DNA of 64,000 bases from Salininema proteolyticum (GTDB taxonomy: Bacteria > Actinomycetota > Actinomycetes > Mycobacteriales > Micromonosporaceae). Within the stretch, counting starts at the first letter, position 1. Every line of letters starts with the position of its first letter. The notes below the pieces were generated by a model. It had not been told where the DNA came from. It searched no databases and was given only the letters and a program-made list of their open reading frames with translations. The translations under genes and the position numbers were made by a program. The DNA lies in the NCBI RefSeq assembly GCF_042685645.1, contig NZ_JBHUNX010000001.1:744001-808000 (forward strand), in the 5' to 3' direction. This document shows, in pieces, positions 61,177 to 64,000 of this stretch.

Positions 61177-61952
61177 TGGCCGTCCTCCTTCTCCGCCTCG
61201 TCTTCCTTGGAGGCCTCGTCCTCGGCGGCCTGTCCGCCCTCGTCCTCTTCGGCGGGCGGCTCGGGCTGCGGGTCCTCGACGGTCGTCTCGACGCCGCCGG
61301 AGCAGGTGGCGTTGAGCTCCATGGTGTTGTCCTTGGCCTGTGAGAAGCGGTCGATGAACTGCTCGATGCGCTCGTCGTCGGCGGAGTCGACGGGCATGCG
61401 CAGGCCCCAGGCCTGCACCGAGATCGGGGAGTCCATGCCCGGGTACTGGCTCATGAAGGAGTAGTCGCGGCCCTGGACGTAGGAGGCGAGCTTGTTGACC
61501 TGGTCCTGGTCGAGCTGCTCGGGGTCGTAGGCGATCCAGGCGGCGCCGTGCTCGAGGGCGTGGACGGCGTTGCGGTTGTCCACCGCGCCGTCGTAGACGC
61601 GGCCCTGGCAGTTCTGCCAGGCGCCGTAGTGGTCTCCGCCGACGGGGGGCTCGGTGCCGTAGTCGACGTAGGCGCCCTCCTCGATGTGCGTGCGCTCGGC
61701 GACCTGCTGGTGCTCCAGGTCCTCGGGCTCGACGTCGCCGTCTTCGAGGGCGAGGCGCAGCTCGGTGGAGTACTCGTAGTCTTCGAGGAAGCTCTCGATG
61801 CCTTCCGGCGGCTGCTTCGAGTCGTTGACCGCCCAGAGCGTGCCGCCCACGATTCCCAGGGCCACGACGCCGATCACCGAGAAGGTGATGATGAGACCCC
61901 ACGGCTTGGGCTGTTCGACCTGGACTTTCTTGTTTCGGGACTTGGCGGACAT
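61173..61952 (-). CDS. DUF3105 membrane protein (long form)
   Basis: 259 residues. A basic N-terminus and one membrane helix (GLIITFSVIGVVALGIVGGT) are followed by the DUF3105 domain (YVDYGTEPPVGGDHYGAWQN, CQGRVYDGAVDNRNAVHALE, HGAAWIAYDPEQLDQDQ, MSQYPGMDSPISVQAWG) and a 45-residue Glu/Asp-rich tail. It is a paralogue of the DUF3105 protein at 54476-55114. Coupled to the DUF305 gene, it probably forms an envelope complex with it. Confidence 0.87.
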   Translation of the reverse strand: MSAKSRNKKVQVEQPKPWGLIITFSVIGVVALGIVGGTLWAVNDSKQPPEGIESFLEDYEYSTELRLALEDGDVEPEDLEHQQVAERTHIEEGAYVDYGTEPPVGGDHYGAWQNCQGRVYDGAVDNRNAVHALEHGAAWIAYDPEQLDQDQVNKLASYVQGRDYSFMSQYPGMDSPISVQAWGLRMPVDSADDERIEQFIDRFSQAKDNTMELNATCSGGVETTVEDPQPEPPAEEDEGGQAAEDEASKEDEAEKEDGQ

Positions 61953-62160
61953 AACCGGGTAGGCACCTCAATCTTCCAGCGTACGGGGTGAAACGCGAAA
62001 GCATATCGCGGATTAAAAGCCTACAGGGTCGCGATCGGTAACAGAACCTCGCACCGTCCGTCTCAGCGAAATCTGAGATTCCCAGGTAGCGGCGTCGCGA
62101 TGCCTCTCGAACGGGCCCCGGGAGGGTCCCGGCGAGACCTGCCCCGGTACGATCGAGCTC

Positions 62161-62562
62161 GTGTCCGCCAGTAGAATCCCGGCTCGGGAGCGAGCCGTGC
62201 GCATCGGAGGAGTGGTCGTGGCCGTCGCCGCGGCGGCGCTCCTGGCCCTAGTGGAGATCTTCCTAGTCCCGCTCAGGGCGGGGGCTACGCAGATCCCCGC
62301 TGCCGCCGTGCTCGCCTTCGCGGGCAACTGGCTCCTGGCCGAACTGATCGTGTGGTGGACGCGCAACCCCTGGTCCCTGGTGCTGACGACCGGACTGTGG
62401 TTCACGCTCTCGGTGGGGGCGACCATGCCGACGGCGGCCGGGAGCGTGCTCGTGCTCGCCACGCTCAACGGCTACCTCTTCCTGCTGGCGGGGACCGCCG
62501 GAGCGGTCGTCGCCATCTTCAAGCACCTCAGGCCCGCCAAGCTTCTAAAGGAGAAAAGATAG
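62161..62562 (+). CDS. Small four-helix membrane protein
   Basis: 133 residues, not recognised. Four hydrophobic helices (IGGVVVAVAAAALLALVEIF, PAAAVLAFAGNWLLAELIVW, SLVLTTGLWFTLSVGATMPT, TLNGYLFLLAGTAGAVVAIF) and a basic C-terminus. It starts at GTG. The stop shares one base with the start of the next gene, so the two are coupled and likely form one membrane unit. Confidence 0.7.
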   Translation: MSASRIPARERAVRIGGVVVAVAAAALLALVEIFLVPLRAGATQIPAAAVLAFAGNWLLAELIVWWTRNPWSLVLTTGLWFTLSVGATMPTAAGSVLVLATLNGYLFLLAGTAGAVVAIFKHLRPAKLLKEKR

Positions 62563-63053
62563 TGTCCGACAACGACACCAGGCCCGCCTGGCTGCCCCGC
62601 CACTGGGTCTCCATCCTGCTGCTGTTCCTCGGTCTGGCGGCGGCGAACTACGCGGCGCGCTGGTTCCAGAACAGCGACCTCCCCGACTGGGCGACCTCGG
62701 AGTCCGGCATCACGGCGCTACTAGTGGTCACGGCGATCCTGGTGCTCGTCCCCGTCCTCGCCGGAGCGCACTGGGCCTACCACTACCCGCAGCGGGAGAT
62801 CGTCCCCGACGTGCTGCCGACCATCCTGGCCGCCTGCCTCTGGTCGGTGCTGGTCAACCCGGTCATCACCCCGGGCGGTTCCTTCCTGGACCTCAACGCG
62901 ATCCTCTCCAGCTTCGTGGTCACCTTCGCGACCTGGTCGGTCGGCGCCTACGTCGGCTACCTGGTCATGGTCGCCTCCGGCTTCGACCGCCACGGCCGCG
63001 AGCTGCGGAAGACCGAGAAGACCTTCGCCCGCAAGGCGGGGCTGGCAAAATAG
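62562..63053 (+). CDS. Small membrane protein coupled to the previous gene
   Basis: 163 residues with four helices (VSILLLFLGLAAANYAARWF, LLVVTAILVLVPVLAGAHWA, LPTILAACLWSVLVNPVITP, FATWSVGAYVGYLVMVASGF) and a basic tail. GTG start after AAAGGAG. Family not recognised. A two-gene membrane operon of unknown function. Confidence 0.7.
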   Translation: MSDNDTRPAWLPRHWVSILLLFLGLAAANYAARWFQNSDLPDWATSESGITALLVVTAILVLVPVLAGAHWAYHYPQREIVPDVLPTILAACLWSVLVNPVITPGGSFLDLNAILSSFVVTFATWSVGAYVGYLVMVASGFDRHGRELRKTEKTFARKAGLAK

Positions 63054-63054
63054 C

Positions 63055-63975
63055 TCAGACCCTGGTCCGGTACCAGTAGGAGTACTTCTTTTCGAGGCCG
63101 CGGGCCGCGTACAGCGCGATCGCGGCCTCGTTCTCGTGGAAGACCTGGAGGGCGGTGCGCGACGCCCCCTGCGAAGCGCCCCAGTCCTCCAGGGCGTCGA
63201 TGATCCGCGTGGCGAGCCCGCGGCGGCGGTGTCGCGGGTCGACCTCGACCCGCGACAGCATGAGGGCGTCCCGGTGGACGACGCCGCGGCCCCACGCGAC
63301 GATCTCGCCGCCCTCGCGGAGCTCGGCGAAGCCGGCCGTCTCGGAGCCGGTGAGGATGGCGCGCAGGGTCTCCCTGTGCCGCTCGTCGACGCTCTCGAAA
63401 TAGCGCTCGCACGGGGAGTCGGCGATGACGACGGAGGAGCCCGCGGCGCGGGCGCGGATCGGCCCGGCCATGACGACGGACTCGCTGCGCCGCTCCCAGC
63501 CGCGCGCGGCCAGTTCGTCGTCCAGCCGCTTGGCGGGAGGCCCGCTGATGGTGATGATGGGGGGAAGCCCGCGCTCGCCGTACCACTTCTCCGTGTAGGC
63601 GAGGGCCTCGTCCAGGGCGACGTCCGGTTCGCTCAACGCGAGGACGGAGTTCGCGCGGTAGGTGCATCCGTCCGCGGCGCGCAGGAGCCACCCTGAGAAG
63701 CGCTCATTGTCCCTCGCGATCCAGTTCTCGGCAAGGGCCTTCTCAAGGTCTAGGATCTCGCTGAACCGGGTCGGCCGGGGCGGTATCACGCGGGACGCCG
63801 CGATCTCACGGAGCGGGATGGTCTCCGAGGTCCCGGACTCAAAAGAAATGACAATGTCATTGCTGGTCACGGCCTTGAGGATGCCCTTGCGGTCGGTGAA
63901 TTTCGCCCGTCCTCCGGCGGTGGCGGCGCGAACGCGCACCACGACCCTCTCCCCGACGTGTTCCGGTCCCAACAT
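63055..63975 (-). CDS. GNAT-family N-acetyltransferase with N-terminal SH3-like domain
   Basis: 306 residues. The first 65 form a small beta-barrel (VGERVVVRVRAATAGGRAKF, then DRKGILKAVTSNDIVISF) typical of the Rv0428c-like actinobacterial GNAT group. The GNAT domain ends with VEVDPRHRRRGLATRIIDAL, which binds acetyl-CoA, and VFHENEAAIALYAARGLEKK. Acceptor unknown. ATG with AAGG upstream. Convergent to the small membrane protein gene with one base between the stops. Confidence 0.88.
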   Translation of the reverse strand: MLGPEHVGERVVVRVRAATAGGRAKFTDRKGILKAVTSNDIVISFESGTSETIPLREIAASRVIPPRPTRFSEILDLEKALAENWIARDNERFSGWLLRAADGCTYRANSVLALSEPDVALDEALAYTEKWYGERGLPPIITISGPPAKRLDDELAARGWERRSESVVMAGPIRARAAGSSVVIADSPCERYFESVDERHRETLRAILTGSETAGFAELREGGEIVAWGRGVVHRDALMLSRVEVDPRHRRRGLATRIIDALEDWGASQGASRTALQVFHENEAAIALYAARGLEKKYSYWYRTRV

Positions 63976-64000
63976 TAGGCTTACCTTTCCTTATCCGCGC

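Overview
The window is chromosomal DNA of a high-GC actinobacterium. The evidence is Streptomyces-type gene content and order (infA-rpmJ-rpsM-rpsK-rpoA-rplQ-truA with rpsD absent from its usual slot, rplM-rpsI-glmM, glmU-prs-rplY-pth), many GTG starts, likely leaderless starts, a HelR-type helicase, an EgtD-like methyltransferase and a DinB/mycothiol-type protein. I cannot fix the family or genus. No prophage, transposase, integrase or CRISPR array was seen.

Layout. 1-5.0 kb: superoxide dismutase, a PAP2 phosphatase, an 850-base gene-free stretch rich in RNA-like hairpins, then helR. 5.0-7.0 kb: a zinc-starvation locus. Cysteine-poor copies of ribosomal proteins L28, L33 and S14 diverge from a CobW-like (COG0523) gene across one Zur-box-like palindrome. 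7.1-15.3 kb: a minus-strand operon led by a 1983-residue secreted RHS/YD-repeat protein with a Hint domain and a deaminase-like C-terminal toxin, followed by three overlapping genes: a probable immunity protein, an unknown protein and a secreted beta-propeller. 15.5-17.2 kb: histidine phosphatase and EgtD-like methyltransferase. 17.5-22.3 kb: ribosomal and RNA polymerase alpha cluster. 22.5-25.5 kb: small membrane proteins and an RsmC-like methyltransferase. 25.7-31.0 kb: TPP riboswitch and thiamin operon thiE-thiO-thiS-thiG-thiD-thiC, which supplies both the thiazole and pyrimidine halves of thiamin.

31.1-40.1 kb is accessory: tandem two-TM paralogues, an MFS exporter beside a frameshifted LysR regulator, an XRE/MmyB regulator divergent from a flavodoxin-fold oxidoreductase, a DinB protein, and a Tat-exported alkaline phosphatase with a PHO-box-like direct repeat upstream. 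40.8-45.3 kb: rplM-rpsI, glmM, and a LemA/membrane-protein pair. 45.5-45.8 kb: tRNA-Gln(UUG) followed by a tandem 104-base repeat made partly of tRNA pieces. 46-51.6 kb: glmU, prs, rplY, pth and a polyprenyl-phosphate sugar transferase.

52-58.3 kb reads as a sulfur/anion assimilation block: DASS transporter, TSUP transporter, a DUF3105 protein, cysQ-like phosphatase, and cysD-cysN (ATP sulfurylase). 58.3-64 kb holds an Rpn-like nuclease-family gene with a duplicated C-terminal piece, small unknown proteins, a DUF3105-DUF305 pair, two small coupled membrane proteins and a GNAT acetyltransferase.

Genes fall into operons with frequent 1-4 base stop/start overlaps and are separated by strong GC-rich hairpin terminators, often shared by convergent genes.
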